A DNA stretch of 64,000 bases from positions 4,154,001 through 4,218,000 of the forward strand of contig NZ_CP172056.1 of the NCBI RefSeq assembly GCF_049860565.1, read 5' to 3'. Positions within the stretch are counted from its first letter, which is position 1, and every line of letters begins with the position of its first letter. This DNA is from Desulfitobacterium_A nosdiversum (lineage in GTDB: Bacteria; Bacillota; Desulfitobacteriia; Desulfitobacteriales; Desulfitobacteriaceae). The translations under genes were made by a program, and so were the position numbers. Positions 9,311-17,387 of the stretch are shown piece by piece. Below the pieces are notes generated by a model. The model saw only the letters and a program-made list of their open reading frames with translations, made no database searches and was not told where the DNA came from.

Positions 9311-9535
9311 TGTAGATATCCACAATTCACTTATCCAACTCAAAAAGGTATTATTAGTTTTTTTGAAGTTAGTACAGACTCCCAGGCAGCAGAAAATGAA
9401 GAAATAACGGCTACTCTAGTGGAAATCACTTCATCTTCAGGGTTATGTCTTATTACTTTACTCGGTTACGTTAGAGAAAAAGAGAACCTAGTGTTTGAAC
9501 TAAAGTTTAGTTCAAACACTAGGTTCTCTTTTTAA
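9311..9535 (+). other. Orphan open frame, possible gene remnant
   Basis: A frame without stop runs for 75 codons from the TAA at 9305-9307 to a TAA overlapping the distal arm of the 9477-9533 palindrome. It contains protein-like stretches such as TYPTQKGIISFFEVST and NEEITATLVEITSSSG. There is no ATG, GTG or TTG with a ribosome binding site near its beginning, so it is not called a gene. It may be the tail of a decayed gene whose own terminator is the palindrome. Confidence 0.25.
9477..9533. terminator. 57-base near-perfect palindrome, bidirectional terminator
   Basis: Arms 9477-9504 and 9506-9533 are fully complementary over 28 bases around a single central G, with A4 before and T4 after. 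The core reads AGAGAACCTAGTGTTTG. The stem is unusually long for an intrinsic terminator. It lies between divergent genes, where no terminator is expected unless the orphan frame at 9311-9535 was once a gene. Confidence 0.65.
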
Positions 9536-9900
9536 TCCAGTATGATAATCCCATATAAACTAAACTTTAATATTTTCGGTGGTACCCTTTGCTAGTATTT
9601 GTATAACCCTACAATGCATTTCGTGCGTTAATCCAATGCGTTCGTTCAATGCACAATGATATAATTCCCATGGAAATAGAGAGTTCATATAATGTATTTT
9701 TGGGAAAAGGCTAGTTTTAAGCAACTTACAGTGAAACTATTAAGTAATGCACATATTTCACAAGATGTTTGCAATTACTTTTTAGTTATAAAAAAGCGGG
9801 AGAAAAAACATATGCACATCTACAAGGAGGCGAATTTATAAGGAATATTAAAAACCAACTACTATTAACAATCTGTAATTATCAAGAAGGGAGTTAAGGC
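9536..9900. other. Upstream region of the flavoprotein gene
   Basis: 365 bases with no ORF. A strong SD-like GGAGG at 9825-9833 is not followed by a usable start. The proper ribosome binding site of the next gene is AAGGGAG just before 9901. No clear -35/-10 or -24/-12 pair stands out. Confidence 0.4.
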
Positions 9901-11445
9901 ATGAAGAAAGAAATCAAAAAAATATTGACGTTTTTCTTGGTATCTTCGATTTCAATAAGTTTGATAGGCTGCGGCTCAACAAAAGTTAATCAAACCCAAG
10001 CAGGAGCTGCAGCAACAAAACAAACTGATGTTGTAGTCGTAGGTAGTGGTATGTCCGGCATGTCAGCGGCGGTTGAAGCAGCTAGTCAAGGTGCCAAAGT
10101 AATTTTATTGGAAAAACAGGGTGCTATTGGCGGAAGTTCAAATTTTGCCGAAGGTATGTTTGCCAGCGAAAGTACAATTCAAAAACAGATGGGTATCAAT
10201 GTTGATACTGCAGGATTGCTAAAGGAAGAGTTTAGCTTCTCAAACTACAGAGTTGACGGCAACTTATGGCGAGACGTCATGAAGCATTCAGGCGAGGATA
10301 TTGATTGGCTCTTGGGCATGGGAGTAAAGTTTGAAACGGTAACCAGTACTGGTGCTGGAGCCAAAACATGGCATGTTTATGAAGGATTTGGGAAAAAAGT
10401 AATTAATGACTACATGAAACCAAAAGCTGAAAAACTGGGCGTAGAAATCATGGTTAGCACCCCAGCTAAAGAACTTATCATGAATAATGGACAAGTGTCC
10501 GGTGTTAAAGCAACTACGAAAGACGGAAAAGAATTAGACATTAATGCGAAATCAGTTATTTTAGCAACAGGCGGATTTGGAAATAACGCAGATATGATAA
10601 AAGAATTAACGCATCTTGATCCTTCGAAATATGTTCAAAGGGGTGCACCTGGGCATACAGGTGATGGTATAAACATGGCAAAAGCAGCAGGTGCTGTTAC
10701 CGGTGAACGTTCCTCGATTATGACTCTAGGCAATACAGTTGATGGTACTAACCTTGAATCACAACTTGGCGTAGCAGCTGGTCAGGAACCGTCTCTCTGG
10801 GTAAATCAAGATGCGAAACGCTTCTGCAATGAAGATGTGATTTGGTATTATACTCGTGGCTGCAATGCGGTAACGACTCAAAACAAAGCATTTAGTGTTT
10901 TTGACAGCGACGAAATTAAGAGACTTGCCGTTGATGGTGCAACCGTTGGCTGGGGCATGTACCTCACGCCTGGTACAAAAATGGATAAACTCAGTGACGA
11001 GCTTCAGAAGGCACTTGATGGAAAAAATCCGAATGTATTCAAAGCAGATACATTGGAAGAGCTTGCCGACAAAATGGGAGTTGACAAAGCTACTTTCCAA
11101 GAAACAGTTAAAAATTACAATGCTTATTGTACAAATGGCAAAGATGCCGAATACGAAAAAGATTCCAAGTATCTTCACCCGGTGAAAACCGGTCCGTTCT
11201 ATGGTTTCCGCATAAAGGCGATTGACCTGACTTCATGCGGCGGTATCCGAATCAATGAAAAGAATGAAGCCGTTAATAAAGATTATCAACCCATCAAAGG
11301 GCTGTATGTTGCTGGATTAGATTGCGACGGCTATACCGGCGATACTTACGGACTGACTCTTCCCGGTTCAGCTCAAGGGCTTGCTTGTTATACCGGAAGA
11401 AACAGTGCAAAAAATGCCGTCCAATTTAGCAAGGCACAAAATTAA
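9901..11445 (+). CDS. Extracytosolic FAD-dependent reductase, lipoprotein (fumarate reductase-like family)
   Basis: 514 residues. The N-terminus is a lipoprotein signal with lipobox LIGC and Cys24, so the enzyme should be tethered outside the membrane. The FAD site is at VVVVGSGMSGMSAAVEA (about 44-60), with GGSSNFAEGMF, ATGGFGNNADM and TGDGINMAKAAGA following. The family includes soluble fumarate, urocanate and related periplasmic reductases. The C-terminal flavin loop reads YTGDTYGLTLPGSAQG rather than the GANRLGGNA of fumarate reductases. The arginine normally binding the substrate carboxylate is therefore missing, and a substrate other than fumarate is likely. There is no FMN-binding or heme domain, so electrons must come from a partner, presumably the divergent pentaheme cytochrome. 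The start at 9901 follows AAGGGAG. Confidence 0.9.
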   Translation: MKKEIKKILTFFLVSSISISLIGCGSTKVNQTQAGAAATKQTDVVVVGSGMSGMSAAVEAASQGAKVILLEKQGAIGGSSNFAEGMFASESTIQKQMGINVDTAGLLKEEFSFSNYRVDGNLWRDVMKHSGEDIDWLLGMGVKFETVTSTGAGAKTWHVYEGFGKKVINDYMKPKAEKLGVEIMVSTPAKELIMNNGQVSGVKATTKDGKELDINAKSVILATGGFGNNADMIKELTHLDPSKYVQRGAPGHTGDGINMAKAAGAVTGERSSIMTLGNTVDGTNLESQLGVAAGQEPSLWVNQDAKRFCNEDVIWYYTRGCNAVTTQNKAFSVFDSDEIKRLAVDGATVGWGMYLTPGTKMDKLSDELQKALDGKNPNVFKADTLEELADKMGVDKATFQETVKNYNAYCTNGKDAEYEKDSKYLHPVKTGPFYGFRIKAIDLTSCGGIRINEKNEAVNKDYQPIKGLYVAGLDCDGYTGDTYGLTLPGSAQGLACYTGRNSAKNAVQFSKAQN

Positions 11446-11480
11446 ATGTGTTTTTATTTGAACTTTAAAATTTAAGACTT

Positions 11481-11512
11481 TGCAGGAAACCACATCTATG
11501 CGGTTTCCTGCA
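11481..11512 (+). terminator. Hairpin after flavoprotein gene
   Basis: Perfect 11-base arms TGCAGGAAACC (11481-11491) and complement (11502-11512) with a 10-base loop, 35 bases after the stop codon. No T-run follows, so termination may be partial, allowing read-through into the transporter genes. Confidence 0.55.
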
Positions 11513-11611
11513 ATTGATCCCTAAAAAATTGGATTGTTAAAATAACCTTTCTTAAAATTACCGGAGAACGTTGACTTACTGGATGGTTAAATAAATTAAG
11601 GAATTATAAAG

Positions 11612-12406
11612 ATGAAGGAAATAAAGCTGGGTCAATATTTCTATGGGAATTCAATAATTCATCTATTAGATCCTAGAACCAAAATTATTTGTTGTATATT
11701 AGCTTTTATTTCAGTTTTAATTAATCAAAAATGGTATTATTTGCTATTCTTTGTTTTCCTTATGATCACTGGAACTAAATGCTCTGGAATAGGATTTAAA
11801 ACAATATTTCAGAATTTACGCAGCATCCGGTATCTACTTCTGGTCACTTTTGCTTTTCAAGCCATTCTAATAAAAGGTGAACCCGTTTGGCATATAGGAA
11901 TATTCAACGTTACCGATAAAGGCCTAATACTCGGTATGGTAAATTTACTACGCTTAGTAATCTTATATTTAGGTTCAATACTTTTATTAATGACTACGTC
12001 CCCTATTCAGCTTGCAGCTGGTTTAGAATACTTGTTATTACCCTTAAATGGAATAAATATTCCAGTACATAGCCTTTCTACTATATTAAATATATCATTT
12101 CGCTTTATACCAACTCTTATAGAGGAAGCCAATAACATAAAGGATGCGCAGATTTCCCGGGGAGCACGGTTCGATTGTTCGAAAATTATCGTGAACTTAA
12201 AGAATTACTCAGCAATTCTGATTCCCCTGTTGGCATCTTCATTAATAAGAGCCGAGAATATAGCTGAAGCTATGGACAGCAGGTGTTATACTGGACATCC
12301 AAATAGAGCAAGGATGAGCAGTTTACATTTAACAAGTATAGATATAACGCTAATATGCTTTATGTTGATTATATTTTTGGTGGGAGTAATACTTTGTTTA
12401 TCTTAA
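11612..12406 (+). CDS. ecfT: ECF transporter transmembrane component (EcfT/CbiQ family)
   Basis: 264 residues with about five to six hydrophobic helices. The two coupling helices carry the Ala-Arg-Gly-type signatures in AQISRGARF (near residue 178) and AEAMDSRCY (near 217), which contact the two ATPases in energy-coupling factor transporters. It heads a tight gene set T-A-A'-S: two ATPases follow, then a small membrane substrate-binding candidate. The first ATPase starts 10 bases after this gene. The cargo is not known. Flavins are a good guess because the locus encodes an extracytosolic flavoenzyme, but that is inference only. Confidence 0.9.
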   Translation: MKEIKLGQYFYGNSIIHLLDPRTKIICCILAFISVLINQKWYYLLFFVFLMITGTKCSGIGFKTIFQNLRSIRYLLLVTFAFQAILIKGEPVWHIGIFNVTDKGLILGMVNLLRLVILYLGSILLLMTTSPIQLAAGLEYLLLPLNGINIPVHSLSTILNISFRFIPTLIEEANNIKDAQISRGARFDCSKIIVNLKNYSAILIPLLASSLIRAENIAEAMDSRCYTGHPNRARMSSLHLTSIDITLICFMLIIFLVGVILCLS

Positions 12407-12416
12407 GGGGAGACAT

Positions 12417-13253
12417 ATGGTCGTAAATGCAATTGAATTAATCAATGTTACAAAAAAGTTTAAAAGCGTTGATGAAATTACTGCTCTTAAGGATATAACA
12501 CTTACGATACGCCAGGGAGAATTTATTGGCATATTAGGCATGAACGGATCAGGAAAATCGACCCTGGCACGACTATTAAATGGCTTGGTAAAACCTACTG
12601 CTGGTAAGATTTATATCAATGGTATGGACTTTGATGAGCCTAAAAACCTAATGAAAATTCGTCAGTTGGTTGGCATGATCTTTCAAAATCCTGATGACCA
12701 GCTCGTGTGTCCTGTAGTTAAAGAAGAAATTGCCTTTGGACCTGAAAATTTGGGCTTACCCGCTTCAGAAGTTAATAATCGAGTAACATGGGCCTTACAG
12801 ATTATGAACCTTGAAAAATTGAGACAGCATGCGCCCCATTTATTATCAGGCGGACAAAAACAGAAGGTTGCATTGGCTTCTGTTCTAGCCATGTTACCGA
12901 AATATCTTATTTTAGATGAACCTACATCTATGCTGGATCCACTGAGCAGGCACGAACTATTAGAGTATCTAAGAAAAATTAATTCCCAGAATGGAATAAC
13001 CGTGGTGTTAATAAGTCATAACCCTGAAGATTTATTATATGCTGACAGACTAATTATATTAGATCATGGTTCAGTATATCTGCATGGGACTCCCCGGGAA
13101 GTATACACCGAAGTTGATAAACTTGCGGCAATAGGTTTGAAACCACCGGGTATTTATCAAATGATTAATCAGTTCGAAGAAGATGGATATGAAATAGACG
13201 ATAGTATTAAAACTATCGAAGAATTGGTGGAGACGTATGTCAAATATTATTGA
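12417..13253 (+). CDS. ecfA1: ECF transporter ATPase A1
   Basis: 278 residues. Walker A GMNGSGKS, Q-loop FQNPDDQ, ABC signature LLSGGQKQKVALA, Walker B YLILDEPTSMLDP and the switch histidine in LISHNPEDL are all present, so it should be an active ATPase. The FQNPDDQLV motif and the C-terminal extension (to residue 278) are typical of EcfA-type subunits. It overlaps the following ATPase gene by 17 bases, indicating translational coupling and formation of an A1-A2 heterodimer. Confidence 0.93.
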   Translation: MVVNAIELINVTKKFKSVDEITALKDITLTIRQGEFIGILGMNGSGKSTLARLLNGLVKPTAGKIYINGMDFDEPKNLMKIRQLVGMIFQNPDDQLVCPVVKEEIAFGPENLGLPASEVNNRVTWALQIMNLEKLRQHAPHLLSGGQKQKVALASVLAMLPKYLILDEPTSMLDPLSRHELLEYLRKINSQNGITVVLISHNPEDLLYADRLIILDHGSVYLHGTPREVYTEVDKLAAIGLKPPGIYQMINQFEEDGYEIDDSIKTIEELVETYVKYY

Positions 13254-14100
13254 AATACAAGATCTTAATTATACCTATTTAAACGGTTCGCCTTATGAAC
13301 ACCAAGCACTTAAAAACATTACCTTATCATTAAACCGAGGAGATTGTCTGGGCATATTTGGATCCAATGGTTCAGGAAAATCAACTTTGGCGAAGATCTT
13401 AAATGGATTGCTTCGTCCTACTGCAGGAAAATTTGTGATATGCGGTATTGATTCTACAACTAAACATTTAAATGATCACCTTTGGAGAAAGGTAGGTTAT
13501 GTTTTTCAGTATCCAGAGAAACAGATATTTAAATCCAATGTTTATGACGAAATTGCATATGGTCCGCGAAACTTAGGATTAAGCGAGTCTGATGTCAAAA
13601 GCAGGGTTAATGATGCTCTGGAAAAAGTAGGGTTTATTCCTGACTTGACTGAACATCTGTCTCCGGTCAATTTTAGTGGTGGAATGCGGAGAAGAATTGC
13701 TATAGCGGGAATATTGGCCATAAATCCTGAAGTGCTTATAATGGATGAACCAATGGCCAGTTTAGATCCCATAGGTCGGAAGATGGTTTATGATATCATT
13801 AAAAATCGACAGGAGAATAAAAATACTACAATCATTATTTCTCATGATCTAAAAGAAATAATAGATTTAATAGACAGAATTGTAATTTTGGACCATGGAA
13901 CCGTTATTTTTGAAGGAATAATAAACGATTTACAGGCTAACGCGAAGATTCTTACAAAATATAAATTTGAACTTCCTGATTATATGCAGGTTATTTATGC
14001 ACTGGCCATAAAGGGAGTAAAAATTAATACGAGCATAAAAAGTATGGCTGAGGTAGTTTCTGAAATTTCCCAAATTCTTCGGAACAATCCATGTTGGTAA
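13237..14100 (+). CDS. ecfA2: ECF transporter ATPase A2
   Basis: 287 residues with Walker A GSNGSGKS, Q-loop FQYPEKQIF, signature NFSGGMRRRIAIAG, Walker B VLIMDEPMASLDP and switch histidine IISHDLKEI. The FQYPEKQ and FSGGMRRR variants are those of EcfA2. Its start lies inside the end of the preceding gene (GGTGGAG before the ATG). A and A2 together with the EcfT at 11612 would form a dedicated energy-coupling module. Confidence 0.93.
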   Translation: MSNIIEIQDLNYTYLNGSPYEHQALKNITLSLNRGDCLGIFGSNGSGKSTLAKILNGLLRPTAGKFVICGIDSTTKHLNDHLWRKVGYVFQYPEKQIFKSNVYDEIAYGPRNLGLSESDVKSRVNDALEKVGFIPDLTEHLSPVNFSGGMRRRIAIAGILAINPEVLIMDEPMASLDPIGRKMVYDIIKNRQENKNTTIIISHDLKEIIDLIDRIVILDHGTVIFEGIINDLQANAKILTKYKFELPDYMQVIYALAIKGVKINTSIKSMAEVVSEISQILRNNPCW

Positions 14101-14157
14101 GGAGATAATCTAATTTTAAAGGAAGTTATAAAAAAATAAGTGTTAGAGGATAGCTAA

Positions 14158-14670
14158 ATGTCAACTAAAAAGCTTGCATTAATTGCCGTCTTAGTTTCTC
14201 AAGCTGCTGTGCTGCATTATATTGAGAGTTTATTGCCTAATCCTATTCCCATCCCCGGCGTAAAACTTGGTTTAGCCAACATTATCACATTATTAGCCTT
14301 GGTAATGTTTGATTTTAAAACTGCTCTAACGGTTATTTTAATGCGTACGGTATTAGGGTCCCTACTCAGTGGAACTCTTTTTGGGGTGGGTTTTTTATTG
14401 AGCATCACCGGTGCGCTTACGGCCGGTTGTGTAATGGCATTGCTTTTTAGATTTACTCCATTTTTTAGTTTTTTAGGTATAAGTGTTGCAGGAGCTGTGG
14501 CTCATAGTATTGGGCAACTAACTATTGCCTCACTGATTATCAACCAACCTGGTATTTTTTATTATTTGCCTATAATGCTCCTGCTTTCTGTTCCTGCGGG
14601 AAGTATAACAGGTTTATTACTTAAGGAGCTAGTCCAATACTTGAAGTCTACCGACCGATTTAACATGTAA
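14158..14670 (+). CDS. Gx-transporter-family membrane protein, likely S component
   Basis: 170 residues, almost entirely hydrophobic with five to six helices. The N-terminal part has SLLPNPIPIPGVKLGLANI, which is characteristic of the Gx transporter family (often labelled heptaprenyl diphosphate synthase component I). These fold like substrate-binding S components of ECF transporters. Its place directly after EcfT-A1-A2 supports that role. From family knowledge, such proteins are commonly paired with NusG-domain-II proteins, as here, in loci concerned with flavin-based or quinone-based extracytosolic electron transfer. The exact cargo is unproven. Confidence 0.8.
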   Translation: MSTKKLALIAVLVSQAAVLHYIESLLPNPIPIPGVKLGLANIITLLALVMFDFKTALTVILMRTVLGSLLSGTLFGVGFLLSITGALTAGCVMALLFRFTPFFSFLGISVAGAVAHSIGQLTIASLIINQPGIFYYLPIMLLLSVPAGSITGLLLKELVQYLKSTDRFNM

Positions 14671-14721
14671 TTATAGAAAATATTTGCAACAGTTTTTGAT
14701 GAGAGTGGAGGTAGAATTATA

Positions 14722-15072
14722 ATGAAAAAAAAGGGAGACTTAATCCTTATTGGAATTATTTTTATGGTAGTTGTTTTCAGTTTTATCGGTATTTATTTCT
14801 GGCAAAAGGCAAATAGTAACAAATTAGTAGCAGTGATTAGTCAAGATAACAAAGTTGTTGAACGTATAGACCTCAATAAAGTGGAACAGCCCAGAATTAT
14901 AAAGCTTTCAGGAAATTATCATAATAGCATTCGTGTGGAAAAAGGAAGAATTAGGTATGAAGATTCAGATTGTCCTAATCTAGTGTGTGTAAACACAGGA
15001 TGGCTTACAAAATACGGAGATTTAGCTGTATGCCTTCCTAACAAAATGATAATAGATATTGAAAACAAGTAA
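14722..15072 (+). CDS. NusG domain II-containing membrane-anchored protein
   Basis: 116 residues with one N-terminal transmembrane helix (about 7-27) and an external NusG domain II. The signature is DSDCPNLVCVNTGWL, followed by AVCLPNKMIIDI. It has no NusG N-terminal domain, so it is not a transcription factor. Family members occur next to Gx transporters in many Clostridia, and their biochemical role is not established. The cysteine pair CPNLVC could bind a cofactor or form a disulfide outside the cell. It ends the transporter gene set, since a promoter for ilvA follows. Confidence 0.85.
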   Translation: MKKKGDLILIGIIFMVVVFSFIGIYFWQKANSNKLVAVISQDNKVVERIDLNKVEQPRIIKLSGNYHNSIRVEKGRIRYEDSDCPNLVCVNTGWLTKYGDLAVCLPNKMIIDIENK

Positions 15073-15269
15073 TCTTTCCTTTAGAAAAGTTTGTACGTTG
15101 AATAAGTGTATATAAAGATATAGAAAGTACGTTACCAGTTCATGGAAATGCGCTTTAATTCTATTTTCAACGCCCCTTCCTCTTTTAAACCTCCGAAATC
15201 TAATTAAATCTTAATTACCTTTTATACAAATTTATCTGTACTAGATTAGTTTTGAAAAACATGCCAATA

Positions 15270-15313
15270 TTGTATACAAATATGTTGACTATCCTCAGGA
15301 GTGCGCGTATTAT
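15270..15313 (+). promoter_or_regulatory. ilvA promoter with palindromic operator-like site
   Basis: TTGACT at 15285-15290 and TATTAT at 15308-15313 are separated by exactly 17 bases, a good sigma-A promoter. Immediately upstream lies the perfect palindrome TTGTATACAA (15270-15279), which fits the general GntR-type operator pattern. The regulator is not known. The rest of 15073-15403 holds no gene. Confidence 0.65.
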
Positions 15314-15403
15314 TTTTAGTAATATCTTAAAGCAAACTGCCTCTTGAGGCATTTTACGGCAAGAAATAATTGTCTATAAAAAGAGGAAGGGGTTTTATAA
15401 TCA

Positions 15404-16651
15404 ATGAGTCAACTCAATCTGGAAGAGATCATTAAAGCGGGACAGGCGCTTAAAGGAGTGATTAATAAAACCCCTTTACAAAGAAACGACATTCTTTCCG
15501 AAAGATACGATTGTAATGTCTTCCTTAAGCGCGAGGATCTTCAAACCGTTCGCTCGTTCAAAATCAGAGGAGCTTACAATTGTATGAAAAGCACACCTCA
15601 TGAGAAACTCAGCAAAGGTATCGTTTGTGCCAGCGCAGGAAACCACGCCCAAGGCGTTGCTTTTTCCTGTAAATCGCTTAGCATTCCCGGCAAAATCTAT
15701 ATGCCTTCAACAACACCACGGCAAAAAGTTTCTGCGGTCAAGCGCTTTGGCGGGGATGCCATTGAAATTGTTTTAACCGGAGATACCTTTGATGATTCCT
15801 CGAACAGAGCGCAAGCGCGTTGTGAAAAAGAGGGCCTATACTTTATTCATCCTTTTGATGATCCTTATGTCATCGCCGGACAGGGTACAATTGCCATGGA
15901 AATCCTGAATGATATGGAAGAACATGTGGATTTTGTCTTGGGAGGCATTGGCGGAGGCGGCTTGATGTCTGGCATAGGCACCTATTTCAAAAATCTCAGT
16001 CCTTCGACTCAGGTCATTGGTGTTGAACCCCAAGGGGCTGCCTCAATGAAAGAAGCTCTTAAACAGAATCAGGTCATCACCTTAGATAAAGTGGATACAT
16101 TTGTTGATGGAACTGCGGTTAAACGGGTTGGAGATCTCCCCTTTGAAATCTGCAGTGAAGTCCTCGATGATATCGTGGTTGTAAGCGAAGGCAAAGTATC
16201 GACAACTATTTTAGAAATGTACAACGAGAATGCGATTGTTGTTGAACCTGCCGGCGCTCTGCCTGTTGCTGCCTTAGATGCTTACCGTGATAAAATCAAG
16301 GGCAAAAACGTTGTCTGCATTATCAGCGGCGGAAATAACGATATTGAGAGAACTCCCGAGATCAAGGAACGCTCCCTCCTCGATCAAGGCCTTAAGCATT
16401 ATTTCCTGATCAATTTACCGCAGCGGCCAGGTGCTCTTAAAGAACTGGTCGTCGATGTTCTCGGGCCTCAAGATGATATTACCCGGTTCGAATATACGAA
16501 AACAAACAATAAAGAAAAAGGTCCGATCCTTATCGGAATCGAACTTAACCGTAAAGAAGACTTCCAGCCGTTGGTCAAAAAAATGCAGCAAAAAGGAATT
16601 CAATACACGCTGATCAACGATAACCCTGAACTCTATGATCTATTAATTTGA
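15404..16651 (+). CDS. ilvA: Threonine ammonia-lyase (biosynthetic type)
   Basis: 415 residues. This PLP enzyme converts threonine to 2-oxobutanoate, the first step of isoleucine synthesis. The PLP lysine is Lys53 in SFKIRGAYN. The serine/asparagine loop SAGNHAQG, the phosphate-binding GGIGGGGLMSG and the C-terminal ISGGNND motif are intact. Residues from about 330 form an ACT-like regulatory domain (INLPQRPGALKELV), so isoleucine feedback inhibition is likely. AGGAAGGGG precedes the ATG. A fragment of an ilvA gene lies at 3211-3350. Confidence 0.96.
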   Translation: MSQLNLEEIIKAGQALKGVINKTPLQRNDILSERYDCNVFLKREDLQTVRSFKIRGAYNCMKSTPHEKLSKGIVCASAGNHAQGVAFSCKSLSIPGKIYMPSTTPRQKVSAVKRFGGDAIEIVLTGDTFDDSSNRAQARCEKEGLYFIHPFDDPYVIAGQGTIAMEILNDMEEHVDFVLGGIGGGGLMSGIGTYFKNLSPSTQVIGVEPQGAASMKEALKQNQVITLDKVDTFVDGTAVKRVGDLPFEICSEVLDDIVVVSEGKVSTTILEMYNENAIVVEPAGALPVAALDAYRDKIKGKNVVCIISGGNNDIERTPEIKERSLLDQGLKHYFLINLPQRPGALKELVVDVLGPQDDITRFEYTKTNNKEKGPILIGIELNRKEDFQPLVKKMQQKGIQYTLINDNPELYDLLI

Positions 16652-16713
16652 TTACAGATAGGACTAAATTAAATACAAATTAACTTAATTCGATATGACA
16701 CTGACTGTTAAGT

Positions 16714-16752
16714 AGAGGGATTGTCTCAAAGCTTTGAGACAATCCCTCTTTA
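16714..16752 (+). terminator. ilvA terminator, perfect 36-base palindrome
   Basis: Arms 16714-16731 and 16732-16749 are completely complementary (AGAGGGATTGTCTCAAAG and complement) with no spacer, followed by TTATCTCTCTTTAG. It is 62 bases after the ilvA stop. Confidence 0.8.
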
Positions 16753-16827
16753 TCTCTCTTTAGGATTAAAGCTTTTCATTTTTTAACGCGCGTGAAACAA
16801 ATAAACCATAACGGAAAAGTTTGACTT

Positions 16828-16885
16828 TTAAACAACTTAGAGTTATCTTATAGCATATTACTGTTTAAAGCAGTATTATGTTATA
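16828..16885. promoter_or_regulatory. Probable PadR operator region
   Basis: An imperfect inverted repeat, TATAGCATATTACTG (16849-16863) and CAGTATTATGTTATA (16871-16885), matches at 13 of 15 positions around a 7-base spacer. It lies 55 bases before the PadR start and fits the wide dyads bound by PadR repressors. Immediately upstream is TTAAACAACTTAGAGTTAT (16828-16846), shared exactly with 8251-8269 and containing the dyad AACT-N3-AGTT. Confidence 0.5.
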
Positions 16886-16940
16886 AGTATATAACTGTTA
16901 AAAGCACAAGCAGTTAATTTTTAGAAAGGAGATCCTCGTT

Positions 16941-17267
16941 TTGCCAAAAAAACATGGCCGGCATACGCCCGCCTTTTTACTGCTTTTTCTCGCGGAAGCC
17001 CCCTCTTACGGCGCTCAACTTTTGACCCGATTACAAAGTGAACTTCCGCACTGTTTTTCAGATAGCGCTATTGTTTACCGAAGCCTGCAGGAGATGGAGA
17101 AAAACAGTCTTGTGGAAACAAGCTGGGAAATGCCGGAAACAGGCCAACCTCGAAAATGGTATACAATTACTGACAAGGGACGCCAAGCCCTTAAGGAACA
17201 GGCTGAAGACATTCGCTTACGCCTTACCAATTTTGAGTTTTTCCTTTCCCGTTATAAAGATCTTTAG
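16941..17267 (+). CDS. PadR-family transcriptional regulator
   Basis: 108 residues. It is a winged-helix PadR protein, with FLLLFLAEAPSYGAQLLTRL at the start of the DNA-binding domain and SDSAIVYRSLQEMEKNSLVE plus PRKWYTITDKGRQAL forming the recognition helix and wing. The C-terminal dimerisation helix is short, as in the PadR-s2 class. The start is TTG at 16941, supported by AAAGGAGAT 9-10 bases upstream. It lies just before an MFS exporter gene and probably represses it and itself through the dyad at 16849-16885. Confidence 0.88.
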   Translation: MPKKHGRHTPAFLLLFLAEAPSYGAQLLTRLQSELPHCFSDSAIVYRSLQEMEKNSLVETSWEMPETGQPRKWYTITDKGRQALKEQAEDIRLRLTNFEFFLSRYKDL

Positions 17268-17387
17268 AGGATTATAACGTATATTGAGTTCAGCCTTTTC
17301 GCTTTAAGCGGTTGTTTTAAAGCTAGAAACATCATAAAAATACAGAGATAACAAGAATTCAAAATCAGGATTGAGAGGAGTTTTAGT

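Noticed and set aside
9208..9900. Search for a sigma-54 -24/-12 promoter for the cytochrome/flavoprotein genes
   Set aside because: No TGGCAC-N5-TTGC-like match was seen on either strand, so the sigma-54 activator's target is left open.
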